From: Kazachstania africana CBS 2517
Taxonomy: Eukaryota; Ascomycota; Saccharomycetes; Saccharomycetales; Saccharomycetaceae
Assembly: GCF_000304475.1 (NCBI RefSeq)
Contig: NC_018940.1
Location: forward strand, 1,240,001-1,304,000
Length of the DNA: 64,000 bases
Direction of reading: 5' to 3'
The position numbers were made by a program, and so were the translations under genes. The notes under the pieces were generated by a model. The model did not search any database. It had not been told where the DNA came from and saw only the letters and a list, made by a program, of their open reading frames with translations. Below, one piece after another: positions 1 to 10,667 of the stretch (positions within the stretch are counted from its first letter, which is position 1; each line of letters starts with the position of its first letter).

Positions 1-707
1 TCTCAAAAAGAAAGGAAAGGAAAAAAGCTTGCTTGAGACATTAAATGAATTGAATCATGAGTATTCGAACAGAAAATACTGGATTAAAAAGACAGTAGCC
101 GTGAAGTGATAGTAGAAATGGTAAGTTAATTGACAAGTCCCCCATCCCATCAGGTACTGGAGAATCGTAAGAAACGAAAAAAAAAAAAAAATATGAATAA
201 ATTATGCAAGAAGAAAAAAAAAGTCTCGCTTCTACAGGAAGTTTAAAGTATCCGAGATCCGGCTGATTTAATTTATTTGATTCGAAGAGAGAGATGGGGC
301 AGACAGTGCAGGGATTTCTTATGGGACTTTGTGAAGCGAGCGTATGTGTTACTACTGTTACTGTTACTCTGGTGAAGTTTCAAGAATCCTTTCTACACGG
401 TTAGTTAGTGATACTGAGAGTCACCAAAAGAATGGAGGAAGTAACGATATTTCTTTATTTCCTTATTCCTTTCGAGATATATTAGTAGGCACTCAATGAA
501 TGTTGCAATCAGTTCAAGCTGCACGGCGGCAGTTACTTGCGCTGGCGTATATGAAAAAAAAAATTCTTAATCTTCCGGTTAGTTGTTATTGCCGTCTGTC
601 AAGAAACTGCTTCACATTACTAATGTTATTTGATCGCTGCTGTGCTCACGCCGGCGGATAAGCTTAGATGCGATTACTTGCTGTGTGCCACCACTAGCTG
701 TCAACTA

Positions 708-715
708 TCCGCGGA
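708..715. promoter_or_regulatory. Candidate Pdr1/Pdr3 response element (TCCGCGGA)
   Basis: The eight bases match the canonical pleiotropic drug response element TCCGCGGA exactly. A one-base variant, TCCGCGGG, lies 80 bp downstream at 788-795. In S. cerevisiae such sites drive multidrug transporters and some lipid genes through Pdr1/Pdr3. Which gene it would serve here is unclear: VID22 starts 860 bp to the right and the left neighbour is outside the window. An 8-mer can occur by chance. Confidence 0.4.
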
Positions 716-1272
716 TAAATTTCAGAAGTCTGCACAGTAATATCTTCTTCTTCCTTCATGGATTATCCCATGGAAGCGGCTGAGGGATCCGCGGGGAGTT
801 TTCCCACTTGCGCATTCGCCGCTGTCAAAATGGAAAGCTACCACCACCAACCGTTTATTATCCCATAAAGAAGATATGCTGACGGCGATTGATGCAGCAA
901 CAAACGCGGCTTTTCTTATCCTCTTTTCTAGAAGAGTAGTACCAGCCTGCTAAACAAAGAAATTTTCGAGAAAGGAAAAAAAAATGGTGGGGGGGGGGGT
1001 CCGAATTTAATAATAAGTATTAAATGTGATACACCGTGGGAGTGTGGGCAACGGACCATTACAATCCAGAAGAGTAGGCAGTAGTAGTAACTTGTTGTTC
1101 ATTTATTCGACTATTACTTTTGAGCACGCCCTTCGTTTCTTTAGAATAATGCTGAGAACGCGGACGGCTCTACTCTCTCCTGTCGATTACTCGGAGGGAA
1201 AGAGCGAACACATCTCAGATAACATTCCTGTTGGCTATGCCATCAATTGAACTCCCGGATGAGATCTGCATT

Positions 1273-1276
<4 letters not shown>

Positions 1277-1304
<28 letters not shown>
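1277..1304. repeat. (CT)14 microsatellite
   Basis: Fourteen uninterrupted CT units lie about 270 bp upstream of the VID22 start and are followed, after a 7-base gap, by a T15 run. Such pyrimidine tracts are length-unstable and disfavour nucleosomes. Confidence 0.95.
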
Positions 1305-1307
<3 letters not shown>

Positions 1308-1395
1308 AGCGTTTTTTTTTTTTTTTCTCGGTAACAGCCGTCTTTTCTTTGCCGTACACTTCTTTTTAATTATCACGTGGTAAGGTAGAGGCTAT

Positions 1396-1427
1396 TTACC
1401 CGGATTTAAATTGGTAAATCCGGGTAA
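1396..1427. promoter_or_regulatory. Inverted pair of Reb1-type sites in a 13-bp perfect inverted repeat
   Basis: Arms 1396-1408 and 1415-1427 are perfect reverse complements separated by 6 bp. Each arm carries TTACCCGG or its complement CCGGGTAA, the core bound by the general regulatory factor Reb1. The element lies about 150 bp upstream of the VID22 ATG, beside a CACGTG box (1374-1379) and a T13 run (1443-1455). This is the usual make-up of a nucleosome-free yeast promoter. Occupancy by Reb1 is inferred from the motif only. Confidence 0.6.
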
Positions 1428-1575
1428 TGTTTTTAACCCGACTTTTTTTTTTTTTGCTCAATTTCACAACCTAAATGCAAATGGCCAATTTTAATACGGG
1501 AAACGATTTGAAAAAAATTAACCCCCATATTTGCTAAAACAAATTAAAAAGGTAGATCCAACTAAGGCGATTGAG

Positions 1576-2055
1576 ATGGATCAACAGAATCAATCTGATG
1601 GTTTAATATTACCCCCAATTCACAATTCGAATGATCAATTAGATAACTATCCTGGTAAAAAATCATCTGGTAATAATTCTACTAATACTGGTGTGGCTAT
1701 CGATCCAATGGCGGAAATTATTAACGATGGTGTCCATCAATGGGTACCCATTCATTTATTAAATAAAAATAGATCAAATTGTTGGACTCATTTTCTTGGT
1801 GTCACTAAGAGGTTGGAAATGGTTAAATGTAAACATTGTGGTACTATCATTGAGAGATCAAATAATCCAAATGAAAAATCATCAAATAAAAAATTTCAAA
1901 GACATTTGAGAAAACATAAGATTGATCCAAGTGTCAATTATTATGGTACCAATTTTCCTCATGGCAGGTCGCCTTCCTCTTCCAATGAATTCCATGAAGA
2001 TGACGATCAGGATGATGAAGTAATGGTCGAAGATGAAGATGAAAATGATGATGAA

Positions 2056-2087
<32 letters not shown>

Positions 2088-4461
2088 ACAAATTCCAGAA
2101 GATGAAAATACAAATAATAATCAGACTATTAAAAGTCTAGAAAATGACTATGAGGACGATGAGGGAATAGAAGATGAGGATATTGATAATGATAATGGGA
2201 AGAATCAACAAAATAAATTAAAAAATGTAAATTTGAAACCGTTACAATCTTTTTCAAGAAGTTATTATGGCGGTGACCATTCCGATGACGATGAAAATCA
2301 ACTCAATGGCATGAACTCATTGATTGATCATGTGAAATCTACCACTAGATTGCCAACAGATTTGGAAACTATTAATAGAGCAAACGAAAGAGAGCTGTCC
2401 TTCCCAACCTCGAAATTATTAGCAATAATTATCGCCTCAGAAAATTTATCTTTATCATTTGGTAACAATTCTGTCATTCGTATGTTACTCTCCAAAAATT
2501 CCTTCTACAATTCAAATCCAATAATAATTAAAGAATCTATACTACTCCTCTCCTACCAAATTGATGACATGATCAAGAGAACTACGGCAAGAAGTTCATC
2601 AGATTCACAATTAATCATAGATTTAAATTCTTTGTCTCAGAATAATAACAATGAAAGATCAAAACAATTGCTTAATAAAATAAAATCACATTTATTCGAA
2701 CTGAATAACGCTATGTTCTTTTCCTTAGCAAATTCAACTTGGAACAAAAATATTTCCATCCTATCATTACAATTTTTTGATCAATTTTCAAACTCTGTAA
2801 AATCAATTCCTCTTACAGTAGATAAAATTACCTCAAATTCTTTATTATCCCAAGTAACTGTAAGATCTCAATTGTTAAAAACTTACCAAAATGTCCCAGG
2901 TTTACAAAATTCAATACTCTCAATCACTTTACCACAAGATAAAATTAATAATCTTTTGCAATTAGATGATCAAGAATTTTTCCCAAATTTCAAAAATCCA
3001 AAAGATTTTTACCATATTTGTATGATCTCATCTTTGAAAAATGCCATATTACCTTTCTTCGGTCATTGTGATACTGATCCAATTGAATCAACATCATCCA
3101 AATTCAATAATCAAAATTTACCTTACGATAAAGAAAATGAAATTTTAGATTCTGTTGTAGATGTATCAAATGTTAATATCACATCTTCAATATTCCATAA
3201 GATAAACACATTTTACGATGGAATCATGGCAGATCCATGGTTATTAGATAGGTTCAAAGAATTATCAAATGAACATCTTGATGAATCAAGTTCAGAATTC
3301 ATTTTTTTCAATACAGCGAAATATTCAACTGCAGAATTATGTCTAAGAAGATTCATGGAAATTCGTCCTATCATACCATTATTGGAGAAAAATGTAGACC
3401 ACGAAAAATTCAGTGATATTGACTATATTATTGTCGAGGTACTTCTTGACACTATCGAATCAATTAATAAATTAATTCTTTTCTTTGCTTCAAACAATTC
3501 TTTAAATTTCATTTACGTCCTCTTTGCCCTGATCTCAATAGAAAAACACCTTTCCTCCACTTTAGGTAGTATCCAATTGAGAAGATTAATCACGCCAATA
3601 GAAGGAGTACTAGATAATATTAAAAAAATTAAACAAGAGCTTGTATCAGATGAGTTTGTATTATTATCAATGTTTCTGTGTCCAGCTGTTTTATTTGAGA
3701 GAGATATCTTGGAATATGCGTTCAAGACAGTCTCTTTATCAGAAATTGTTAATAAAGTATCACAAACCATTTTCCGCTCATTGAATAAGTTTGTTAACAT
3801 TGAGACTGTAGAACAAAATGTGGTAAGCACAATTTCTACAAATGGTGAAGAAGATGCTTCACATCTTGAGAATTCTTCAGCACAAGAAAGTAGCGGACAA
3901 CAAAGGAATAGAGTACCATATTCTGAATTGCCATTATTTGCCAAGGATGTACACCAAGCAGTATCTGAAGAAACTAAGGATTTGTTACTCAAAGTTATTC
4001 AAGAAGATCTGTACGATTACTTAAATACAGTTAACTCAGTAGTACCATTTTCATACAAATCATATTGTGAAAGAAGTGGGTTTGCTAGAGACAATGGAAT
4101 TTTCAAAAGAACAGTCACATTTGAAGATGAAGACGGTGTTTCAATAACTGATGAAGAGGAAATAAATTTCATTGATCAATTGATGGATATTCACGTCCCC
4201 GTTTGTAATGCCTTCTGGGATCAATACCTACATAATAACGCTGGTATGGTAATTAGAATCTTATTGAAAATGATAAGGACACAATCGGCATCTTCAATCA
4301 GATGCGAATATTCATTTTTAAAAGATTTTGTTCCAAAACTGGGTGATGAATTTCTCGAACCGGTTGTTAAAATAAAATTATTTAATGAACAGTTTGCAGC
4401 CGGTAAAATTGATTTTGAGATAGACACTCTACCAACCGCTTGCCAATATGAAAAAATTTAA
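1576..4461 (+). CDS. VID22: VID22/ENV11-type BED zinc-finger, hAT transposase-derived chromatin protein
   Basis: A 961-residue protein from the first ATG; a TTG at 1531 in the same frame is not a credible start. Residues about 56-116 form a BED zinc finger with C85, C88, H110 and H114 in place. A strongly acidic low-complexity stretch follows (about residues 140-220). The rest is a hAT-transposase-like body with the family signatures LNFIYVLFALISIEKHL and DIHVPVCNAFWDQYL near the C-terminus. It resembles S. cerevisiae Vid22 and its ohnolog Env11, which act with Tbf1 at chromatin; Vid22 was first linked to degradation of fructose-1,6-bisphosphatase. The neighbour ELO3 matches the VID22 (YLR373C) - ELO3 (YLR372W) order, so VID22 is preferred over ENV11. 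It is convergent with ELO3. The transposase origin is a family-level statement; no terminal repeats surround the gene. Confidence 0.9.
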
Positions 4462-4679
4462 GATTTATAAGTCTTTTGTATTATATTCTTGTAATTATAT
4501 TTTTTTCAAGGTAGTTCTTAAAAAAGTCAAAGATCAAGTAGTAAAATCATACGTTTTGTCTATGTATATAATTTATATGGCATTAAAAAGAATGGAAAAA
4601 CTGTAATATTTCATTATTTTTAATGGTTATACGATAAAAAAGGAAAAAGGCCTAAGGAAATAGTTCTTTAATGGTACAA

Positions 4680-5720
4680 TTAGGCCTTTCTGGAAGTAGC
4701 CTTAGTGGCGTTCTTTTTAGAACCAGATGTCTTGGCAGCTGGCTGAGAGGATGAAGCGCCGGCGGCCTTCTTTTCAGCTTTCTTAGCACTTCCCTTCTTG
4801 TAAGATGTAATGTAGAAAGAAATGAATAAGAATAAATAGGAGGTTAAAATTAAGTAACCATAAGCGGCAGCATCTTGAGTACCGTGGCAAGTACCCTTGT
4901 GAGGTAAGATACCGTCAAAGAATTTTTCAGCGTAGAAAGTGTAGGTGGCAAAATAAACGAAACATAAATCAATCAAGAATTGAATGATTTGGAATCTTGT
5001 AACCCATTGTTTCCACCACACTCTAATACCACAAGAGCTTAAGAAATAGTACCAGTACATGATAACATGGACAGCTAAATTCAAACTGATGACAACCCAT
5101 TCGACAGAAGTGTGACCAATTAATTGGGTGTAACATAATAAAGCTGTAGCACCATGATGGAAAGTGTGTAAAAATAATAACTTCTTTCTCTTTAAAACTA
5201 AGAAGACAGTGTCGATTAATTCGATAAATTTGGTTAAGTAGTTCAAATAGTAAAGAGTGATTAACTTTGGAGCAAATGCTTCTGGAGAACAGATAGCCCA
5301 TAATAAACCATGGTGGTAAACTATTGGAATGACTTGTTCAGCCATTAGGACCAGAAGGATAAAAGAGGCAGAAGTTAAGAATAAATTGTGGAATTGGAAT
5401 AAAAGTTTCATTTTGACAGGAGAAGCATTTAGCTTACGCAATATAGCTTGGCCACCAAAAATAACTAAGTAGTAAAAGGCAATAATGCCGACAGCATGGT
5501 AACCGTTAGCTAAGAAGGTCTTGTGATGGATAAATCTGAATTCTTCAGCTGGATAGCCAACGATTTTTTCAAATCCTTCAGAAAAGATTGGCCATAATTC
5601 TAAACCAAACGGATGTTCGATGGATGGGACGTGGTATTGAATCCAACTTGGGAATTGAATTTGAGAACTAGTAGCGTTGTTGACAGCTTGATCAACAATT
5701 TCTTCGACAACTTGATCCAT
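4680..5720 (-). CDS. ELO3: Very-long-chain fatty acid elongase Elo3 (Sur4)
   Basis: A 346-residue multi-spanning ER membrane protein that condenses malonyl-CoA with long acyl-CoA, making the C24-C26 fatty acids used for sphingolipids. The histidine box HTFHH is at residues 185-189, and the ELO-family stretch [18 protein letters not shown] is present. The N-terminal region with [18 protein letters not shown] and the ending SRKA match Elo3 rather than Elo2, and the length equals Elo3 (345). The start at 5720 is the first ATG; an in-frame TTG 15 bases upstream was not used. The gene lies between VID22 and SSQ1, as in S. cerevisiae but without ROM2 and ARC18. The substrate specificity is inferred from orthology. 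Confidence 0.96.
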   Translation of the reverse strand: MDQVVEEIVDQAVNNATSSQIQFPSWIQYHVPSIEHPFGLELWPIFSEGFEKIVGYPAEEFRFIHHKTFLANGYHAVGIIAFYYLVIFGGQAILRKLNASPVKMKLLFQFHNLFLTSASFILLVLMAEQVIPIVYHHGLLWAICSPEAFAPKLITLYYLNYLTKFIELIDTVFLVLKRKKLLFLHTFHHGATALLCYTQLIGHTSVEWVVISLNLAVHVIMYWYYFLSSCGIRVWWKQWVTRFQIIQFLIDLCFVYFATYTFYAEKFFDGILPHKGTCHGTQDAAAYGYLILTSYLFLFISFYITSYKKGSAKKAEKKAAGASSSQPAAKTSGSKKNATKATSRKA

Positions 5721-6050
5721 TTTAATTTTTGTCAAAAATGCAAAAAGGTAATAATAAATGAATCTTTCTTGCTGGTGTAAGTATCAAACCGTAACGAATG
5801 AAAATCAAATTGCAATTAAACAAAGACTTCTTAAATCTGAAATGTCGAACATCCACGAAATCAGAGATCTATATGGAAAAAAGAAAACCAATGCTGTCAA
5901 AATTATTTTGTGTTTTTCGAGAATATTTTGCGAAAAATTTTCTTGTACTTCTGAAAAAAAATCTCAACTGCTGAAAAACCGCTTCCGAGCGATGCATAGT
6001 AAGAAGATTTGGTTTGTTTATATATTGGAATGACCGGGTATTTACATAGT
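5721..6050. other. ELO3 promoter and SSQ1 3' flank
   Basis: This is 330 bp of AT-rich sequence between the ELO3 start and the SSQ1 stop. An ATG-started 91-codon frame (5758-6033, + strand) runs through it but shows no recognisable domain and lies antisense over the only possible ELO3 promoter. I treat it as chance. No RNA gene or repeat was seen. Confidence 0.6.
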
Positions 6051-8003
6051 TCATGGCTGCTTGTTGCTGCTGCTGGTGGCCATTGCCTTCTTGAAGAATT
6101 TGAAGACGTTGTTTTGTAGAGCGTCTGTGGTTTTTTTGATGACGTTGACGTCGAGTTTTGTATCGTTTATTTCCTTCTTGAACGTATTGATCATAGCTCT
6201 TATAGCCTCTATTTCCTGTTTCAGTTCTTTGTATTCTTCATCTTCAGACATGCTTTTCTCGAGGCTTTTGAACGATCTTTCAGTGTCACTTATCATTATG
6301 TCGGCCTTTGTTATAAGATCCATTCGTTGTCTCAGTATATTGTCTTGTTCTCTATTAGCATTACCTTCCTCGACCAACTTATTGACCTCCTCCTCTGTTA
6401 AGCCTGAATTGGCAATCACGGTGATAGATTGCTCTTTCCCGCTGCTTCTCTCTGACGCCGACACGTTGATGATGCCATCTGCGTCAACGTCGAACGTCAC
6501 CAAAATTTGTGGTTGTCCTTTGGGCATGGGCGTTATGCCTTTCAAACTGAAGTCACCAATCAGCTTATTATCACGAACAAGGCCTCTTTCCCCCTGGTAG
6601 ACCTTAATATCTACACCCGTCTGTCCATCTACACCGGTACTGAAAATTTCCGTCTTCTTTACCGGAATTGTTGTATTTCTGGGCAGCAATGGTGAGAAAG
6701 CTCCACCAAATGTCTCAATGCCTAGTGTTAAGGGTGTGACATCTAATAGAAGAACGTTCTTGATTTCACCTGATAATATACCACCTTGGATTGCAGCTCC
6801 AAGCGCTACGGTCTCATCAGGGTTCACCGTTACGTTAGGTTTTTTTCCAAAGAAGTGCTCAATGACTGATCTAATCTTGGGCATACGAGTCATACCCCCC
6901 ACCATAATAACTTCGTCAATATCACATGTTTCGATGTCTGCATCTCTGATAGCTTTCTTGACTGGCTCTATAGTTCGCTCAATCAAATGCATAGTCAGTT
7001 CGTCTAGTTCCTTTTCTTTTAAGGTTACATTCAGATGGTAGCCATCGTAAAAAAATGGAATTTCGACCGTTGATTCGCTGACATGAGATAATTCTATCTT
7101 AATTTTTTCAGAAGCTTCTCTTAGCCTTTGCATAACATTCCTATCTTTGACTAGGGCATTTTTGTCCACGGTTTGATTTTCGTTTATGAAGCAATCCAAA
7201 AGATGATTGATAATTACATTATCAAAATCTTCACCACCTAAATGTGTATCACCATTTGTAGATTTAACCTCAAAGATTCCATTTTCAATATCTAATATTG
7301 AAATGTCAAAAGTACCACCACCAAGATCATATACTGCTATGAGTCCTCCATTTTCTTTATACTGTTCTGAATTTTTCAAACCAAAACTTAATGCTGCCGC
7401 TGTGGGCTCATTAACAACTCTCAGGACTTTCAAGCCTGCCATTCTTCCAGCATCTTTGGTAGCTTGACGCTGAGCATCATTAAAATATGCCGGTACTGTA
7501 ACAACGGCATATTTGACGTCTTCGTTGAGATATTCTGTAGCGGTATTTTTCAAATACCTAAGGATAATCGAGCTAATCTCACTAGGCGTTCTTCTTTTAT
7601 TATCTGTTGTCATAACCATTGCATTCCCACTTTTTTCATCCTGGACTATTTTATAAGGCATAATCTTGATATCTCTTTGAACTTCTTTCTCATTAAATTT
7701 CCTCCCAATCAGTCTCTTTGTAGCAAAAAAGGTATTCTCAAGATTAATTATTTGTTGCCTTTTAGCTTGTAACCCTACATACGTCTTTTCTTTGCCAGTA
7801 GTGGGATCCAAGGCGATTGAAACTATCGATGGTGTTGTGCGATGGCCTTGATCATTCTCAATAATAACAGCAGATGACGCAGAGAGCCCATTGTTTGACT
7901 TTAAGGTATCTCTGATATATGCAACTGCACTATTTGTGGTACCCAAGTCAATTCCTATAACTTTCGAACTAATTGAGCGTTTGAAAGTCAATGATCTTAG
8001 CAT
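6051..8003 (-). CDS. SSQ1: Mitochondrial Hsp70 Ssq1, iron-sulfur cluster transfer chaperone
   Basis: A 650-residue DnaK/Hsp70 with an arginine/serine-rich mitochondrial presequence (first ~14 residues), then VIGIDLGTTNSAVAYIRD, the phosphate loop AVYDLGGGTFDISILDIENG and a substrate-binding domain. It matches Ssq1, not the general mtHsp70 Ssc1: IRDT after the first ATP motif, TPLTLGIETFGGAFSPLLPR, and the C-terminal helical region with ITKADIMISDTE. Ssq1 works with Jac1 on the scaffold Isu1 in the mitochondrial matrix to release Fe-S clusters. The length is close to S. cerevisiae Ssq1 (657). MDM30 lies next to it, as YLR368W-YLR369W do in S. cerevisiae. Confidence 0.96.
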   Translation of the reverse strand: MLRSLTFKRSISSKVIGIDLGTTNSAVAYIRDTLKSNNGLSASSAVIIENDQGHRTTPSIVSIALDPTTGKEKTYVGLQAKRQQIINLENTFFATKRLIGRKFNEKEVQRDIKIMPYKIVQDEKSGNAMVMTTDNKRRTPSEISSIILRYLKNTATEYLNEDVKYAVVTVPAYFNDAQRQATKDAGRMAGLKVLRVVNEPTAAALSFGLKNSEQYKENGGLIAVYDLGGGTFDISILDIENGIFEVKSTNGDTHLGGEDFDNVIINHLLDCFINENQTVDKNALVKDRNVMQRLREASEKIKIELSHVSESTVEIPFFYDGYHLNVTLKEKELDELTMHLIERTIEPVKKAIRDADIETCDIDEVIMVGGMTRMPKIRSVIEHFFGKKPNVTVNPDETVALGAAIQGGILSGEIKNVLLLDVTPLTLGIETFGGAFSPLLPRNTTIPVKKTEIFSTGVDGQTGVDIKVYQGERGLVRDNKLIGDFSLKGITPMPKGQPQILVTFDVDADGIINVSASERSSGKEQSITVIANSGLTEEEVNKLVEEGNANREQDNILRQRMDLITKADIMISDTERSFKSLEKSMSEDEEYKELKQEIEAIRAMINTFKKEINDTKLDVNVIKKTTDALQNNVFKFFKKAMATSSSNKQP

Positions 8004-8207
8004 TGTAGCAGAATAGTTTGTTACAACTCAGTCTTGGTGACTAATCAACACGCATAATCCTTCATTTTTAATATTCAAGTTTCTTCAATAGTCAGATTAT
8101 CCTCGGTATAAGAAATGTTTTTCCGATGAGACACCCTAAATGCTATTTTAAATCATACAAAACATAAATATAAATATATATAGTAATTAATATAGATAGG
8201 TTACTGT

Positions 8208-9974
8208 TTATGAGAGTGACTTCTTGATTCTATCGTTTAGCACCAGCTTATGATTTTCCCAATCGACATTTTTGAAGACCAGACCAAGTTCTGATGCTGG
8301 TGAGTTCATTTTGAGAAATTGTTCGATCTCATCTCTGTGCCACTCGTAGTCTTCTACATTCTTCGACAATTCTACGTAAAATTCACCGAGATCGTTGATA
8401 ACAATATAGTAGAACTGACTGCTTTCAACGCTGTCCAAGTTAATATGTGTGGATTTCACACCAGCTATACAGAGCAGCTTCTTGTCCCTCTTCGATCTGA
8501 TAAATTTGCCGATCATTGATCTGAGATTTGCGTTCTCTGGTATGATTATGCTGTACTTCCTATACAACCAGTCTTTATAAGAACTTACACAGACCAAATA
8601 ATCGGGTTTTATGCCCTTCAAATAGGTGATGTCACTCGGAAATGCAACATCAATGAATTTGCTCAATTCCTCGTCAACTAACGTCGAAATCGTCCTTGTA
8701 ACAGGTATTATTGGAGTTTTAAGAGAATTTCTCACACTGATAAAGTAATCAACTGTTCCTACAGATACTGGTTTGAGACTATAAGGAAATAATCTTACCT
8801 TTGTATCGAGATCTCTACAAAGTTCAGAATGTGATTTATTTAAAGTCTTTGGCAGAAGTTCATCAAAATAAACATCAACCAAGTCCTTATTGGTCAATAC
8901 TTTGAAGAATTGCTTGAGAAAGTTGTTAAGTAATGTTTCATCATTTTGCAAATAAGGTAAGTGTTGTACCAAGGATTTGATTAAGGGAGTGCGTGTGAAC
9001 AATTTTGGTTTGAACCCACCGTCACCATCCACTGAAATAGTTAGATATGATTCCTTATCTCGAAGTTCATCGTCTTTAATTATCAGATAGTTCTTGGATA
9101 AGTAGGACCTCACCCGATATTTTGCAGCTATCGATTGAACCATTGCCAATAAAACTAAAGGATGCCCCTTAGCCTCATTGGCATAGACTCTAAGGATCAT
9201 CATGTCCTCTAGATAGTAGTGGGACGATATAAATGTAGGTCTCAAGATCTCGAGTAAAATACTCAGTATCTTATCTACTCTGAGACTAGACGGTAGTTTC
9301 AAAAAAGAATCCCTTAATGTTTGCTTATAGAATTCTTTTAGTTTCGAATTCACTTTATGGTAGGTCACAGTCCGCTGATGCAGTAGGTTATCAAAAGATT
9401 GATCCATGGCAGACAGTTTTATAAATACTTCTTCAGGAGTATAAGTACCTGAGTCATCTATGAACAATATCTTGAAAAAATGTTTGTGTCTCATAGCACT
9501 AAGTAATTCCTGTGCTATTGCGGCTATATCGAATGTATATCGCCCATAAGTAAGGTCTGTTGATGATATTCGACTTAATAATGGTAATAAGTGATTTTCA
9601 GAGTCTGAATCACTATTATTTGTCTCCACTATTTTGATGAACTGTTTGTAATATGCGTCTTGACCTGATAATTGACTTAATTCGTTCAAAGCCTTCAACA
9701 GGCCCATATCTTTCACATACCTATATTTGAAATAATTGTACCAATTGTTGTTATCGTGAGGATACAGGGCACTCAAATCACCACCGTAATCCAATTCATG
9801 TTGTATCCAGTTAACATGGCACAAATACCTCCAAATCCTATAATACTTGATCCTGCCATTCAATATTTTGCTAGTTATCCTCAAATTCAAAAGATCTTCT
9901 AATTCGAGATGGAAAGAGATGACAAACCAAACTTCTTGCGGTAGACATTCCATTCCACTAGCTACTGCACTCAT
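8208..9974 (-). CDS. MDM30: F-box protein Mdm30 (SCF adaptor for mitofusin turnover)
   Basis: A 588-residue protein with an N-terminal F-box (about residues 8-55: LPQEVWFVISFHLELEDLLNLR, then an IWRYLC segment), followed by a long region with no other domain I recognise. Position directly upstream of SSQ1, strand and length (Mdm30 is 598) identify it as Mdm30. The S. cerevisiae protein joins SCF ubiquitin ligase and targets the mitofusin Fzo1, among other substrates, so it controls mitochondrial fusion. The call rests on the F-box plus synteny; the body is fast-evolving and I cannot show substrate-binding residues. Only 168 bp separate its start from the GRX8 stop, so its promoter is short. 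Confidence 0.88.
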   Translation of the reverse strand: MSAVASGMECLPQEVWFVISFHLELEDLLNLRITSKILNGRIKYYRIWRYLCHVNWIQHELDYGGDLSALYPHDNNNWYNYFKYRYVKDMGLLKALNELSQLSGQDAYYKQFIKIVETNNSDSDSENHLLPLLSRISSTDLTYGRYTFDIAAIAQELLSAMRHKHFFKILFIDDSGTYTPEEVFIKLSAMDQSFDNLLHQRTVTYHKVNSKLKEFYKQTLRDSFLKLPSSLRVDKILSILLEILRPTFISSHYYLEDMMILRVYANEAKGHPLVLLAMVQSIAAKYRVRSYLSKNYLIIKDDELRDKESYLTISVDGDGGFKPKLFTRTPLIKSLVQHLPYLQNDETLLNNFLKQFFKVLTNKDLVDVYFDELLPKTLNKSHSELCRDLDTKVRLFPYSLKPVSVGTVDYFISVRNSLKTPIIPVTRTISTLVDEELSKFIDVAFPSDITYLKGIKPDYLVCVSSYKDWLYRKYSIIIPENANLRSMIGKFIRSKRDKKLLCIAGVKSTHINLDSVESSQFYYIVINDLGEFYVELSKNVEDYEWHRDEIEQFLKMNSPASELGLVFKNVDWENHKLVLNDRIKKSLS

Positions 9975-10142
9975 TACCCTTCTATCAACCAGTCGCTCAT
10001 TCAGCTCTGCTTTGTCACATTCATTTGTTAGTCATATAGTCATTTTTTTCTCGTATATTGACAAGTTCTATATAGTTCTTATATATTAATAATCATCGAT
10101 GGTCCCATGCGATTATCAACATTGCTACACATTCAGGAAAGT

Positions 10143-10478
10143 TCATAGTAGTCCAGCTTCTTTGAATTTTGCCGGCAATACATTGCCATCCTCACAGTTA
10201 TGAATTTCAGTCTCAGTAGCCCAGATTCTTCCATCAATAAAGATGGTTGGCAAGTTTCTGCTCCCAGTTACATTCTTGAAAGCTACCCTCCACGTCTCTT
10301 GTTCATCCTTTGGTAGATCACCGATATCTAAAGTCTTGAACCTCTGTAAGACATCAAACTTGGTTAGAATGGAATTGGTGTATTGACAGTCCGGACACCA
10401 ATTTGCAATCAGTTGGAAGAATTTATTGCTAGAAATTAATTCTTTGGCTTTTAATTCGTAATCTGCAACAGTAGACAT
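10143..10478 (-). CDS. GRX8: Glutaredoxin Grx8
   Basis: A 111-residue thioredoxin-fold protein with the dithiol active site C28-P-D-C31 (in ANWCPDCQY) and the cis-proline region NLPTIFIDG. The CPDC motif and length match S. cerevisiae Grx8 (109 residues), a cytosolic dithiol glutaredoxin of low activity. It is divergent from NMD4 with 189 bp between the starts, matching the NMD4 (YLR363C) - GRX8 (YLR364W) neighbourhood. There is no targeting sequence. Confidence 0.93.
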   Translation of the reverse strand: MSTVADYELKAKELISSNKFFQLIANWCPDCQYTNSILTKFDVLQRFKTLDIGDLPKDEQETWRVAFKNVTGSRNLPTIFIDGRIWATETEIHNCEDGNVLPAKFKEAGLL

Positions 10479-10667
10479 CGCTTAGAAGGACTATATAAAC
10501 AGGATTCGCCAGTATATGCTAGTATTCACACTGTGGTTGTACTGTAAATTTTACTATTGAAATTTTGTTAAAAATCAAACTTTCCGCATCTTGAAAAGTT
10601 ATATCTGATCCAATGAACCTAACTTGTTTTATTTTATAGGTTAACGACGACTGGTTCATCACTGATT

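Larger units (their letters stand above)
1..1575. other. Long 5' control region without a supported gene
   Basis: No ATG-started reading frame with gene-like features is visible here; the longest frame (1026-1250) starts with GTG. The stretch holds a PDRE-type palindrome (708-715) with a second GC-rich relative (788-795), a run of 11 G (989-999), a (CT)14 microsatellite (1277-1304), a T15 run (1312-1326), a CACGTG box (1374-1379), an inverted pair of Reb1-type sites (1396-1427) and a T13 run (1443-1455). The right-hand third looks like the promoter of VID22. The left part may serve a gene beyond the window edge. Confidence 0.6.

Noticed and set aside
1026..1250. 74-codon frame in the left control region
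   Set aside because: It starts with GTG, has no domain and lies across low-complexity promoter sequence.
5758..6033. 91-codon ATG frame opposite the ELO3 promoter
   Set aside because: No recognisable features; it occupies the only space for the ELO3 promoter.
6061..7772. Series of + strand frames opposite SSQ1
   Set aside because: Antisense shadows of a conserved Hsp70 coding sequence.
10601..10667. 3' splice-site-like sequence before NMD4
   Set aside because: The ATG at 10668 already gives the family N-terminus and no upstream exon with a GTATGT was found.
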